Positions 26,332 to 34,330 of a stretch of DNA of 64,000 bases are shown piece after piece. The notes under the pieces were generated by a model. It searched no databases and was not told where the DNA came from. It saw only the letters and a list, made by a program, of their open reading frames with translations. Each line of letters starts with the position of its first letter. The first letter of the stretch is position 1. The stretch spans positions 1 through 64,000 of the forward strand of contig JANWXD010000006.1 of NCBI GenBank assembly GCA_025055455.1, given 5' to 3'. The DNA is from Bryobacteraceae bacterium. Lineage in GTDB: Bacteria; Acidobacteriota; Terriglobia; Bryobacterales; Bryobacteraceae. Position numbers and translations under genes: made by a program.

Positions 26332-27137
26332 AACGCGCGCGGCGGTGACGCCATCAGCTGTTGAAACTCGGGGAGTTGTTGCAGGCTGGCGAACTCAGGC
26401 TCCTCGAGGAACTTCTTGCGGTCCCGGAAGCCTTCCTCCAACGCCTTGCGCACGTACTGGACGGCCCGATCCGTCATCCCGGAGTTCGCATAGGTTTTCG
26501 CTAGAAAGTAATAGAACCGTGCGCGTTCCTCGACGCTGCGCTCTTGCAACATCACGCCGTAGGTACTACGATGCTCGAACACTTCCGGATCGAGCGCCAG
26601 CGCCTTCTGATATGCTTCTAGGGCTTCCTTGTACTTTTTCCTCGCGAAATATGCAGTACCCAGGTTGCTGTAAATCGATGCGGAATTCGGGTTGATTTTT
26701 AGCGCCTTTCGGTATTCTTTGATGGCGCGCCGATAGTTCTTCTTGGCATAGTACAACGCGCCCAGATTATTGATTGCCTCGGCATAATTTCGATTCAACT
26801 TAATGGCCGCTTCATAGTGGCGCTTGGCGGTGTCCAGCTCCATCAGTTGGTGGTAGGCAATTCCCATCTTGTTCCAGATGCCGGCGCTGGGCGCGGTGCG
26901 GAGCGCCTCTCGATAGGCGTCAATGGCTTCGCGGTACATCCTGCGGGCCATGTAGACGTCCCCCCGCTTTTCCGGCGTCAGAGGGTTCGGCGCCGGCGAA
27001 GGCGTTGCGACAGCCGGCTGCGGGATGACGGTGGAAACTTGCTGGGCCGCAGGGGTTTCCTGAGCGGGGACAAGCAGAGCGGAGACGGCGGCACTCACGA
27101 GAATGCGCGCCAGTGGGGCCGAGCGGGTGGATGTCAT
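26328..27137 (-). CDS. Exported TPR-repeat protein
   Basis: 269 residues: N-terminal hydrophobic stretch (ARILVSAAVSALLVPAQ), a Pro-rich spacer (about 30-55), then four or five canonical TPRs (IWNKMGIAYHQLMELDTAK, AINNLGALYYAKKNYRRAI, IYSNLGTAYFARKKYKEAL). It lies 15 bases after the PBP stop and overlaps the TPR lipoprotein by 4 bases, so the three form one transcription unit. The neighbourhood suggests a role with peptidoglycan synthesis (inference). Confidence 0.87.
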   Translation of the reverse strand: MTSTRSAPLARILVSAAVSALLVPAQETPAAQQVSTVIPQPAVATPSPAPNPLTPEKRGDVYMARRMYREAIDAYREALRTAPSAGIWNKMGIAYHQLMELDTAKRHYEAAIKLNRNYAEAINNLGALYYAKKNYRRAIKEYRKALKINPNSASIYSNLGTAYFARKKYKEALEAYQKALALDPEVFEHRSTYGVMLQERSVEERARFYYFLAKTYANSGMTDRAVQYVRKALEEGFRDRKKFLEEPEFASLQQLPEFQQLMASPPRAL

Positions 27138-27152
27138 ACTCCACCTCCTCCC

Positions 27153-29654
27153 CTATTTAAACACATCCAGAAGCTTGCGGATCCAATTTCTGCTCTCTTG
27201 GCGCGGTTTGGCTGCAGGCGAATCGTCGGCCAACACGGGCACTCGCGGAGGCACCGTCTCTCTGGCCGGCGCGGCCGCCTGAGCGGCTCGCTGGGCCGCC
27301 GTCCCCCGGGGCTTGCCACCCTCGGCCCTCTCGGCCAGCGCCGACTCCCAGCCCGCGATCTGAGTGGTCAGAGCCTGTGCAGCGCCATGCACACGGCACG
27401 GTTCCACAGGCTGCGTGCCCGCCACGAACACCTCGGGCTGGACCGCCGGGCAGGCGGGCGTCGCCAACGCGCCCGAGACCGGATCCACGTCCACGGTCAC
27501 CACCCCGTCCGGCGCTTCGAACGGCGCCACCGAGCGGTACTCCCGAAATTCGTGCGCCCGTTTCATGAATTCGGTCCAGATCGGGAGGGCCGAACGCGCC
27601 CCCTCCAGGCCGAGTTCACGGTTGTCGTCGAAGCCGACCCAAACGGCGCAAAGCAGCTTCGACGTGAAGCCGACAAACCACCCGTCGTGCGAGGTTCCCG
27701 TCTTGCCTGCAGCTGGCAGCCAGAAACCCCGGGCCCGGACGCCAGCCCCCGTGCCGCGCCGCAACACGTCTTCCATTAGATGCACCATCATGTACGCTAC
27801 GCGGGGATCCAGGGCGGCGCGCTCGACCGGCTTATGCTGATAGAGAATCCGTCCCCCGTCGTCGCGCACCATTTTGATCCAATTCGGCGCGACGTACACA
27901 CCTTGATTCGCGAAGACTGTGTAAGCGCCGGCCACCTCTAGCGGCGTGACCTCATAGGCCCCCAGCGCCACGGACGGGGTAGGCTTGATCCGCATGTTCA
28001 GGCCGCACCGCACCGCCAGATCTACGACCGCGTCGTAACCTACGGTTTCGGCAAGCTTGACGGTCGGCACGTTCAGTGACTTGATCAGCGCCTGCCGCAA
28101 GGTCACCGTGCCGTGATACTCGTTTTTGTAATTGGCCGGCTCATACGGTTTGTCATCGAACCAAAACGTGGTGGGGACGTCGGGGATCGTGCTGACGGGA
28201 GTCAGGTACTCGGAGCGCCCTTCCAAGGCCGTGTTCAGGGCAGCCGCATACACGAAGGGCTTGAATGCCGATCCGGGTTGCCGGCGCGCCAGAGCCCGGT
28301 TCAACTGGCTCTGGCCGTAATCCCGGCCTCCCACCAGCGCCTTCACTTCGCCCGTGCGGGGATCGAGAGCCACCAAGGCGACCTGCGCCTGTGGGTGCGG
28401 GCCTGTGCGGCCCCGCCAGCGCCGCTCGAGCTGTCGGTCGACCTCCTCGAGCCCCACGCGCACGGCCTCGGCCGCGGCGCGCTGTACGTTCAGGTCAAGG
28501 GTCGTGTAAATGCGGTAGGAACGGCCTTGAAAGTCATGGTCCTGGAAGCGCTCCTGAAGCTCGTCGTTGACAAGATCCACGAAGTACGGAGCGTCCGCCG
28601 ACTCGCCGCCGCCCTTGACGACCGTCAGGGGCGCCGTCACCGCCGCGGCATACTGCTGTTCGGTGATAAAGCCGTTTTCGCGCATCAGCGCCAGCACCAC
28701 ATTGCGACGAGCCCGGGCCCGTTCCGGCCAGCGCACCGGATTGGTGTAGCTCGGCCGCTGGATCAATCCGGCGAGCGTCGCCGCTTCCGGCAGGGTCAGC
28801 TCGTGCAGGTCCTTGCCGAAGTAGGCCCGGGCGGCTTCGCCGAAACCGCGGATGGCGAAACTGCCCCGGCGTCCCAAGTCCACGTGGTTGGCGTAATACT
28901 CGAAAATCTGTTCCTTTGTAAGTTTCTGCTCCAGGTGCAGCGTAATGAGAACCTCGGCCGCTTTCCGGCGCCAGGTCTTGCGCGTGTCGAGCCACAGGCT
29001 CCGCGCCAGCTGCATGCTGAGGGTGGAGGCGCCTTGCTCCATGCGCCGCTCTTTCAGATCGACGTAGGCCGCCTTCAAGATCCGCAGGGGATCGAAACCC
29101 GCATGCTGGAAGAAGCGTTTGTCCTCCGCCGCAATGACGGCGTCCACCAGCACCTTGGGGATGTCCTGAAACCGGACCGGACGGCGCTTTTCCCGGTTGC
29201 GGTTGAACAGATTCGTGATCAGCTCGGGCTCGAGCAGATACTGGGTCCGCGCCGTGCTATCTCGCATCGAAATGATCTCGACCACCCGCCCGTCGGCAAA
29301 CTTGATCACACCCGGTTCCTGGTCGAAATAGGAATCGCGTCCCGGAAAAATTTCGATGGCGTCGGGACGCAGATGGTACCAGCCCAGCGGATTCGTGCTC
29401 GATTCGGTATAGCCACTGCGGCGAAGCTGGCGGACAATCTCTTCGCGGCTGATCTCCTCGCCGAGCCAAACGACTTTCGGGGCGGCGAAGATCATCGAGG
29501 TGGTCTCGTAGGGTCCCCGGGCCAGCCGCTCGTCGATAAGACGAGCGTATTTGACGTAATAGTAAGTAAATACTCCGAGCCCGGCGGCCCCGCAGAGCAC
29601 CCCGAGCACCACCAGAATCTTCCCCAGAGGATGCGTCAGGACGCGCACGAGCAT
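27153..29654 (-). CDS. Class A penicillin-binding protein, PBP1B type
   Basis: Bifunctional peptidoglycan synthase of 833 residues. An N-terminal membrane helix (GKILVVLGVLCGAAGLGVFTYYY, about 11-33) precedes a UB2H-like domain (about 50-140). The GT51 transglycosylase has catalytic E177 (AAEDKRFFQHAGFDP). The transpeptidase has S462-K465 (GSAFKP), S526-N528 (SLN) and KTGTS at 651-655. A Pro/Ala-rich C-terminal tail extends beyond the catalytic core. The ATG at 29654 is chosen; a GTG at 29669 would add five residues. UB2H is the regulatory docking site in E. coli PBP1B; no LpoB homologue is evident, but a TPR lipoprotein is in the same unit. Confidence 0.95.
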   Translation of the reverse strand: MLVRVLTHPLGKILVVLGVLCGAAGLGVFTYYYVKYARLIDERLARGPYETTSMIFAAPKVVWLGEEISREEIVRQLRRSGYTESSTNPLGWYHLRPDAIEIFPGRDSYFDQEPGVIKFADGRVVEIISMRDSTARTQYLLEPELITNLFNRNREKRRPVRFQDIPKVLVDAVIAAEDKRFFQHAGFDPLRILKAAYVDLKERRMEQGASTLSMQLARSLWLDTRKTWRRKAAEVLITLHLEQKLTKEQIFEYYANHVDLGRRGSFAIRGFGEAARAYFGKDLHELTLPEAATLAGLIQRPSYTNPVRWPERARARRNVVLALMRENGFITEQQYAAAVTAPLTVVKGGGESADAPYFVDLVNDELQERFQDHDFQGRSYRIYTTLDLNVQRAAAEAVRVGLEEVDRQLERRWRGRTGPHPQAQVALVALDPRTGEVKALVGGRDYGQSQLNRALARRQPGSAFKPFVYAAALNTALEGRSEYLTPVSTIPDVPTTFWFDDKPYEPANYKNEYHGTVTLRQALIKSLNVPTVKLAETVGYDAVVDLAVRCGLNMRIKPTPSVALGAYEVTPLEVAGAYTVFANQGVYVAPNWIKMVRDDGGRILYQHKPVERAALDPRVAYMMVHLMEDVLRRGTGAGVRARGFWLPAAGKTGTSHDGWFVGFTSKLLCAVWVGFDDNRELGLEGARSALPIWTEFMKRAHEFREYRSVAPFEAPDGVVTVDVDPVSGALATPACPAVQPEVFVAGTQPVEPCRVHGAAQALTTQIAGWESALAERAEGGKPRGTAAQRAAQAAAPARETVPPRVPVLADDSPAAKPRQESRNWIRKLLDVFK

Positions 29655-29736
29655 AGCGTCTCGGCTCACGCGGAATCGAATCGCCAATCCTTCGCCCTCA
29701 GTTGCATTTTCGCAGATCTGCGACCCGGGCCCACCG

Positions 29737-30081
29737 CTACCGGGCGCCGGCTGCCGCCCGGAAGTGAAGATCCACGGTGTACACGCCCAGATCCACGGGC
29801 ACGGCATAGCGGACCGCGACCCGCAGGCCGGAAGCGCCGCGGGTCACGCGCACGTCTCCGCTTCGCACCGGCAGTCCCATGCGAGCCGCACGGTCCGCCA
29901 CCGCTACCGCGGCGGCGGCCGGAGAAAGCTGCCCCATCGCCGGATCTTGCAAGAGCCCTTCGAGGTCTCGCTGGAACTCGACGTTCCGCCAGTACAGCGG
30001 TACCATCCGCACTCCGAGGTAGGTCAGGGTGCTGAGCAACAGCACCGCGGCAGCCGAGCGAAGGATCCGCACCGGGCGCAC
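29737..30081 (-). CDS. Small single-pass membrane protein
   Basis: 114 residues: basic N-terminus, one membrane helix (AAAVLLLSTLTYLGVRMVPLYW), then an extracytoplasmic alpha/beta domain (EFQRDLEGLLQDPAMG..., VRVTRGASGLRVAVRYAVPVDLGVYTVDLHF). The layout resembles small DUF4845-type proteins, but I cannot assign it. The GTG at 30081 has GGAGG 8 bases upstream. A GTG at 30090 overlaps the proline dehydrogenase stop (GTGA) and would add three residues. Located between the PBP and proline dehydrogenase genes on the same strand. Confidence 0.75.
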   Translation of the reverse strand: MRPVRILRSAAAVLLLSTLTYLGVRMVPLYWRNVEFQRDLEGLLQDPAMGQLSPAAAAVAVADRAARMGLPVRSGDVRVTRGASGLRVAVRYAVPVDLGVYTVDLHFRAAAGAR

Positions 30082-30086
30082 TCCCT

Positions 30087-30998
30087 TCACCTCCGCAACA
30101 GATTGCGCAGCACGAGCAGGAGGTTGGCAGGACGCTCCGCCAGGCGGCGCATGAGGTAGGGATACCAGGCCTCGCCGTAAGGCACGTAGAGACGGAGCCG
30201 GTAGCCGCCGCGCGCCAGTCGCCGCTGCAAGTCGCGGCGGATGCCGTACAGCATCTGGAACTCGAAGCGGTCTTTGGAGATGCCGTGTTGGTGCGCGAAG
30301 CGGCACGCATGAGCGATCATTCTGGGATCGTGGGTGGCCAGCCCGGGGTAAGCGCCTTGCAGCAGCAGCACCTCCGCCAGGCGGCAGAAGCTCGCGTTAA
30401 TTTCACGCCGCTTGGTAAAGGCGATGGAGGGCGGCTCCCGATAGGCGCCCTTGCACAGGCGCACGGGCACGCCGCGGGCGCACAGCGCCGCCACGTCCGC
30501 CGCGCTGCGCCGCAGGTAGGCTTGGATGACGGCCCGAACGTGGCCGCGGCGTTCGTGCATCTCCGTCACCAACGCCAGGGTTCGCTCGACGTAGCCGCTC
30601 GACTCCATGTCCACTTCCACCGACGTGTGGGCTTCGGCGGCGCGGGCCACCACTCGCTCCAGATTCGACCGGCACGCGTCCAGGGATACGTCCAGGCCGA
30701 ACTGCGTCAGTTTAACGGAAACCGTGGCGGCCAGGCCTTCCTGGGCGATCCGATCGAGCGCCTCCAGATAAGCGTCCGCGGCGGCTCGTGCCTCCTCGAG
30801 CGAAACCACGTTCTCGCCGAGGTGATCGAGGGTAACCAGGATGCCCTGGCGGTTGAGACGGCGGCACACCGCCAGCGCCTGCTCGAGCGTGCGACCGGCA
30901 ACGAAACGGCGCGTCACCAAGCCGGCGGCGGGTGAGGTTTCGGCCCAGCGGCGCAGCCCTCGATGGCGCGAAAGATACAGCAGCAGGCCCCGGAGCAT
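30087..30998 (-). CDS. Proline dehydrogenase (monofunctional)
   Basis: FAD enzyme oxidising proline to pyrroline-5-carboxylate. 303 residues, the usual length of the single-domain form. Barrel motifs are present: VTLDHLGENV, VSVKLTQFGLDVS, EVDMESSGYVERTL, IQAYLRRS, RLCKGAYREP, ATHDPRMIAHA, FEFQMLYGIR and LYVPYGEAWYPYLMRRLAERPANL spread over the barrel. The partner P5C dehydrogenase is not nearby. It starts 9 bases after rmuC and is followed by the small membrane protein. Confidence 0.94.
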   Translation of the reverse strand: MLRGLLLYLSRHRGLRRWAETSPAAGLVTRRFVAGRTLEQALAVCRRLNRQGILVTLDHLGENVVSLEEARAAADAYLEALDRIAQEGLAATVSVKLTQFGLDVSLDACRSNLERVVARAAEAHTSVEVDMESSGYVERTLALVTEMHERRGHVRAVIQAYLRRSAADVAALCARGVPVRLCKGAYREPPSIAFTKRREINASFCRLAEVLLLQGAYPGLATHDPRMIAHACRFAHQHGISKDRFEFQMLYGIRRDLQRRLARGGYRLRLYVPYGEAWYPYLMRRLAERPANLLLVLRNLLRR

Positions 30999-31007
30999 CG
31001 GGCGGGC

Positions 31008-32228
31008 TCACGGAGATTCGATGCGGCGCGGTTCCCGGGGGCGGGTGTCGACCTCATGCAGCTCTTGCAGTTCCTCCCTTGCCGCGACGCCCAATTCCCG
31101 AATGCGGTGGAGCGCGGGAAGGAGCCGCGCCTCCCAGGAGGCGACAGACTCGTTGTAGGCGCGAACCGCGCGGTCCAGGTGGCGCGCTACTTCGGCGTAG
31201 TAGGCGTCCCATTTCACGATCCGGTCGTAAAACTCGGCTGCCACGCGGCGGATCGTTTCCGCATTTTCCGCCAACTGGTGCTGGCGCCAGCCGAAAGCCG
31301 CGGCTTTCAGGGCGGCAATGAGCGTGGTAGGCGTCGCGAGCAACACCTTTTTCTCGATGGCATCCTCGAGCAGGGTCGGATTCTTTTCCAAAGCCGCGCT
31401 CAGGAAGTGATCCCCGGGCAAGAAGAGCACCACCATCTCCGGGGCGGGCTGAAACTGGCTCCAGTACTGCTTGCTGGCGAGCTGCTCGACGTGCTTGCCC
31501 AACTGCTGGCTGTGGCGGAGCAGAGCCTCGTTGCGCCGGGCCTCATCCGGAGCCTCGATCGCCTCCAGGTACGCGGCCAGGGGCACTTTGGCGTCCACGA
31601 CGAGCGTGCGCCCGCCCGGCAAGTGAACAATCATATCCGGACGGATCCGGCCGTCCCCCGCGCCGTAAGTCGCCTGCTCGACGAAATCACATCGCTCGAC
31701 CATGCCCGCCAGCTCCGCGGCCCGCCGGAGGGTCAGTTCGCCCCAGCGGCCGCGCACCTGGGGCGTTCGCAACGCCGAAGCCAACGCAGCGGTTTCCCGG
31801 CCCAGGGTCTGCAACTGCTCCCGGAGAGTGCCGAACATCTGCTCGCGGGCCCGCTCGAGATCGCGCACCTCAGACGCCATGCGGTCCAGCGTTTCGGCCA
31901 GCGGCCGGAGCATGCCCTCCATCGCCGTGTGCTTCTCCGTCAGGTCGCCTGCGATTTGCGCCCGCACCGTCTCGAGCGCGCTGCGCGCCACGTCCAGAAA
32001 CGCGCCTTGGTTGGAGCGAAGGGCGGCGTCGGCGAGAGCCTGGAACTTCTCGCCCATCTGGGTAGCCGCGGCTTCCTGTGCGGCAAGCCGGGACTCGGCA
32101 ACCTCTTTGGCCGCCTGCAGCCGGGCCATCCGCGCATGCAAATACAGCCAAACGAACAGACCACCGACGAGCGCCCCCACGGCAGCCCCGGCAAGCGCCC
32201 AAGCTAAAGCATGGTCCCCCGGTGACAT
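31008..32228 (-). CDS. rmuC: DNA recombination protein RmuC
   Basis: 406 residues. An N-terminal membrane helix (LAWALAGAAVGALVGGLFVWLYL), a long coiled coil (about 40-155), then the conserved restriction-endonuclease-like core (VRGRWGELTLRRAAELAGM, RPDMIVHLPGGRTLVVDAKVPL with D and K of the nuclease motif, LFLPGDHFLSAAL, ATPTTLIAALKA). RmuC limits inversions at short repeats in E. coli. The ATG at 32228 has AAGGAGA before it; the ATG five codons upstream lies before that site and is not preferred. Confidence 0.95.
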   Translation of the reverse strand: MSPGDHALAWALAGAAVGALVGGLFVWLYLHARMARLQAAKEVAESRLAAQEAAATQMGEKFQALADAALRSNQGAFLDVARSALETVRAQIAGDLTEKHTAMEGMLRPLAETLDRMASEVRDLERAREQMFGTLREQLQTLGRETAALASALRTPQVRGRWGELTLRRAAELAGMVERCDFVEQATYGAGDGRIRPDMIVHLPGGRTLVVDAKVPLAAYLEAIEAPDEARRNEALLRHSQQLGKHVEQLASKQYWSQFQPAPEMVVLFLPGDHFLSAALEKNPTLLEDAIEKKVLLATPTTLIAALKAAAFGWRQHQLAENAETIRRVAAEFYDRIVKWDAYYAEVARHLDRAVRAYNESVASWEARLLPALHRIRELGVAAREELQELHEVDTRPREPRRIESP

Positions 32229-32429
32229 CGTATCTCCTTCCACGGTACAGGATCGGCGGGTTCGCGGGGAGAGCCAATGGCGTCAGCTCCACTGTGCACG
32301 GACACTTTTTCTGGCCCCTTCCCGCTCCCCGACTTCTGCGCCGAGGAAACCAGGCCCTGTACCGGGGGAAAAGCGCCGGGGCCGGCGGACGCACGCTCCG
32401 CGGAGCTTTGCGGTAAGCTGAGGGGAGCC

Positions 32430-33524
32430 ATGAACCGCCGCGATGTGCTCAAAACCGCTGCGTTCGCCTTGCCCGCCGTTTCGTATTCGCAAGCACGCCC
32501 GACCAGCAAGCTCGGCATCCCGGGGCCCTTCCCCGGCCGCGTGATCGCCGTCCATCACCCGGCAAGCATCGTCGCGGGCGCCTACCAGCGCGACGCCGTG
32601 CGCGTCATGCTGCACAAAGGCCTGATGGAGCTCACGGGCGCCGAAACCCCGGCGGAGGCGTGGCGCTACTTTTTCGAGCCGGGCGACGTCGTCGGCCTCA
32701 AGCTCAATCCCGTCGGCCGACCGTTTGTGATCTCCGCCCCGGAGGTAGTTCAAGAGATCATCGAAGGGCTCAAAATGGCGGGCGTCAAGCCGCGCGACAT
32801 CGTCGCCTACGACCGCTACCGGCGCGAGTTTCTCAAAGCCGGCTTCGACACGTGGCTCCCGGAAGGCGTGCGCTGGATGTGGGCCACAGATGCGCCGCAT
32901 CCGCTACAGCTCGACATGGACGGCTACGACCCGGACCACTACATGGAAACGGCGGTCGTCTTGCCCGAAGCCAATCCTTCCGATCCCCATCACCGCCGCT
33001 CCTATGTCGCCAAGTTTCTGACGCGCGAGGTCAACAAGATGATCAACCTCTGCGTGTTGAAACACCACCAGTCGGCGGGCATCACGCTCGCTCTCAAGAA
33101 CCTGTCTCACGGGCTGGTGAACAACGTCAGCCGGAGTCATTCCAGCCCCACGCTCAATACGTGCGGAACGTTCATCCCTGCCGTGGTGGACCTGCCCGTG
33201 ATCCGCCAAAAGGTGGTGCTTCACATCCTGGATGCGGTCAAAGGCGCTTACCACGGCGGGCCGGGACGGCGGGTGGAAAAATACGTCTGGGAACATAAGA
33301 CGATGTACTTCGCCACCGACCCGGTGGCGCTCGACAAGATAGGCTGGAAGGTCATCGACGCCAAGCGGTTGGAAATGGGGATGAAACCTGTAGGAGAGGC
33401 CCCGCCCGATGCAGACAGCCGCTTCTACCGCATGCAGCCCGAGCACGTCGAGATCGCGGCGGTGCTGGGTCTGGGCGTGTTCGACGACCGGAAAATCGAC
33501 CTGCGGAAATTCGACCTCGGTTGA
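32430..33524 (+). CDS. DUF362 domain protein with Tat signal
   Basis: 364 residues. The N-terminus MNRRDVLKTAAFALPAV is a twin-arginine signal, implying export in a folded, possibly cofactor-bound state. The body matches DUF362 (VGLKLNPVGRPFVISAPEVVQEIIEGLKMAGV, DRYRREF, INLCVLKHHQSAGITLALKNLSHGLVNNVSRSH pieces, YFATDPVALDKIGWKVID). Some DUF362 proteins have ferredoxin-like clusters; this one has few cysteines and no CxxCxxC motif. Function unknown. The ATG follows AGGGGAG; the upstream frame to 32277 has no homology. Confidence 0.88.
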   Translation: MNRRDVLKTAAFALPAVSYSQARPTSKLGIPGPFPGRVIAVHHPASIVAGAYQRDAVRVMLHKGLMELTGAETPAEAWRYFFEPGDVVGLKLNPVGRPFVISAPEVVQEIIEGLKMAGVKPRDIVAYDRYRREFLKAGFDTWLPEGVRWMWATDAPHPLQLDMDGYDPDHYMETAVVLPEANPSDPHHRRSYVAKFLTREVNKMINLCVLKHHQSAGITLALKNLSHGLVNNVSRSHSSPTLNTCGTFIPAVVDLPVIRQKVVLHILDAVKGAYHGGPGRRVEKYVWEHKTMYFATDPVALDKIGWKVIDAKRLEMGMKPVGEAPPDADSRFYRMQPEHVEIAAVLGLGVFDDRKIDLRKFDLG

Positions 33525-33542
33525 GCCACAACGCAACGGCGC

Positions 33543-34145
33543 TCAAGCCAGCCCGCGCCGCTCCAGCTCCCGTTTCAACTGTTCGGCCGACTCGAAGCGC
33601 ACCGCGTCGATCCCCTCGCGTCGCGCCGCTTCCACGTTGGCTTCCAGGTCGTCGGTGAAGAAAATTTCCTCTGGCGCACAGCCGGCCCGCGCGATGGCCG
33701 CGCGGTAGATTTCCGGCGCCGGTTTCAAATAGCCCATCTCGTAGGAGAGCACGTGGTCGTCGAAGTGGCGCAAGATCGGATAGCGCTGCTGGATCATGGC
33801 AAAGTGGATGGCGTTGGTGTTGGAGAGCACCAGCAAGCGGCTGCGCCTTTTCAACCCTTCCACCAAACTCTCTGGGACGAGCGTTTCCGGCAGGAAAATG
33901 CTGCTCCAGAGCTCGCAGAACCGCTCGTAGCTCACCTCGAGGTGCAAGGCGGCCGAAAGCCGGCGCACGAATTCCTCCGGCGACACCTCCCCCCGCTCGA
34001 ACGGCGGTACGAGTCCTGTGGCCGCGATGCGCCGTTTGACTTCTTCGGGCGGCAACCCGTTGACCGCCGCCAGCGCCTCGTAGCCGCGCCGGGTGTCAAA
34101 GGGGACAAGCACGTTGCCGAGATCGAAGATGACGGCCCGAATCAC
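33543..34145 (-). CDS. HAD-superfamily phosphatase, YihX-like
   Basis: 200 residues with the HAD core: nucleophile Asp in IFDLGNVLV (about residue 8), motif II LVLSNT, motif III Lys in YLKPAPEIY and motif IV FTDDLEANVEAARREGI. The DLGNV form of motif I is that of YihX/AphA-like small-sugar phosphatases (glucose-1-phosphate phosphatase in E. coli), with a helical cap. Substrate not inferable. The start is a GTG at 34145, eight bases downstream of TACACT on the minus strand, so the message may be leaderless. Confidence 0.88.
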   Translation of the reverse strand: MIRAVIFDLGNVLVPFDTRRGYEALAAVNGLPPEEVKRRIAATGLVPPFERGEVSPEEFVRRLSAALHLEVSYERFCELWSSIFLPETLVPESLVEGLKRRSRLLVLSNTNAIHFAMIQQRYPILRHFDDHVLSYEMGYLKPAPEIYRAAIARAGCAPEEIFFTDDLEANVEAARREGIDAVRFESAEQLKRELERRGLA

Positions 34146-34153
34146 CGTCTTTC

Positions 34154-34159
34154 AGTGTA
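34154..34159 (-). promoter_or_regulatory. TACACT -10 element, 8 bases before the YihX-like start
   Basis: TACACT (four of six to TATAAT) on the minus strand ends 8 bases before the GTG. No Shine-Dalgarno is possible in the remaining leader. Confidence 0.35.
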
Positions 34160-34186
34160 ACCTCACCCCGGGCGGATTCCGAGGCA

Positions 34187-34195
34187 TGATAGGCT
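34187..34195 (+). promoter_or_regulatory. Extended -10 (TGATAGGCT) of the SRP RNA gene
   Basis: TGATAGGCT ends six bases before the predicted 5' end of the SRP RNA at 34201, the spacing expected for a -10 box. It shares TGnTAGGCT with three other intergenic sites in this window. Confidence 0.5.
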
Positions 34196-34200
34196 GAAGT

Positions 34201-34307
34201 GTCAGGTCCCGGGCTCCGTGCGACGGGAGGCCGCAAACCCCGCCAGGTCCGGAAGGAAGCAACGGTAGCGGCTGGCCCCGTGTGCTGCGGCTCACCCGGG
34301 TCCTGAC
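34201..34307 (+). ncRNA. ffs: Bacterial signal recognition particle RNA (small type)
   Basis: About 107 bases. The 5' GTCAGG and 3' CCTGAC ends pair to close the hairpin. The conserved domain IV core AGGTCCGGAAGGAAGCA lies at 34245-34261 with the GGAA tetraloop, followed by the asymmetric-loop partner sequence. This RNA binds Ffh and targets membrane proteins co-translationally. Location directly before dnaX-ybaB-recR is a classical bacterial arrangement. Ends are estimated from pairing. Confidence 0.95.
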
Positions 34308-34330
34308 GCTTGCCAGGCCGCGCGCACGCC

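Noticed and set aside
32277-32429. Upstream extension of the DUF362 gene
   Set aside because: The extra 51 codons precede a clear twin-arginine signal and ribosome site at 32430.
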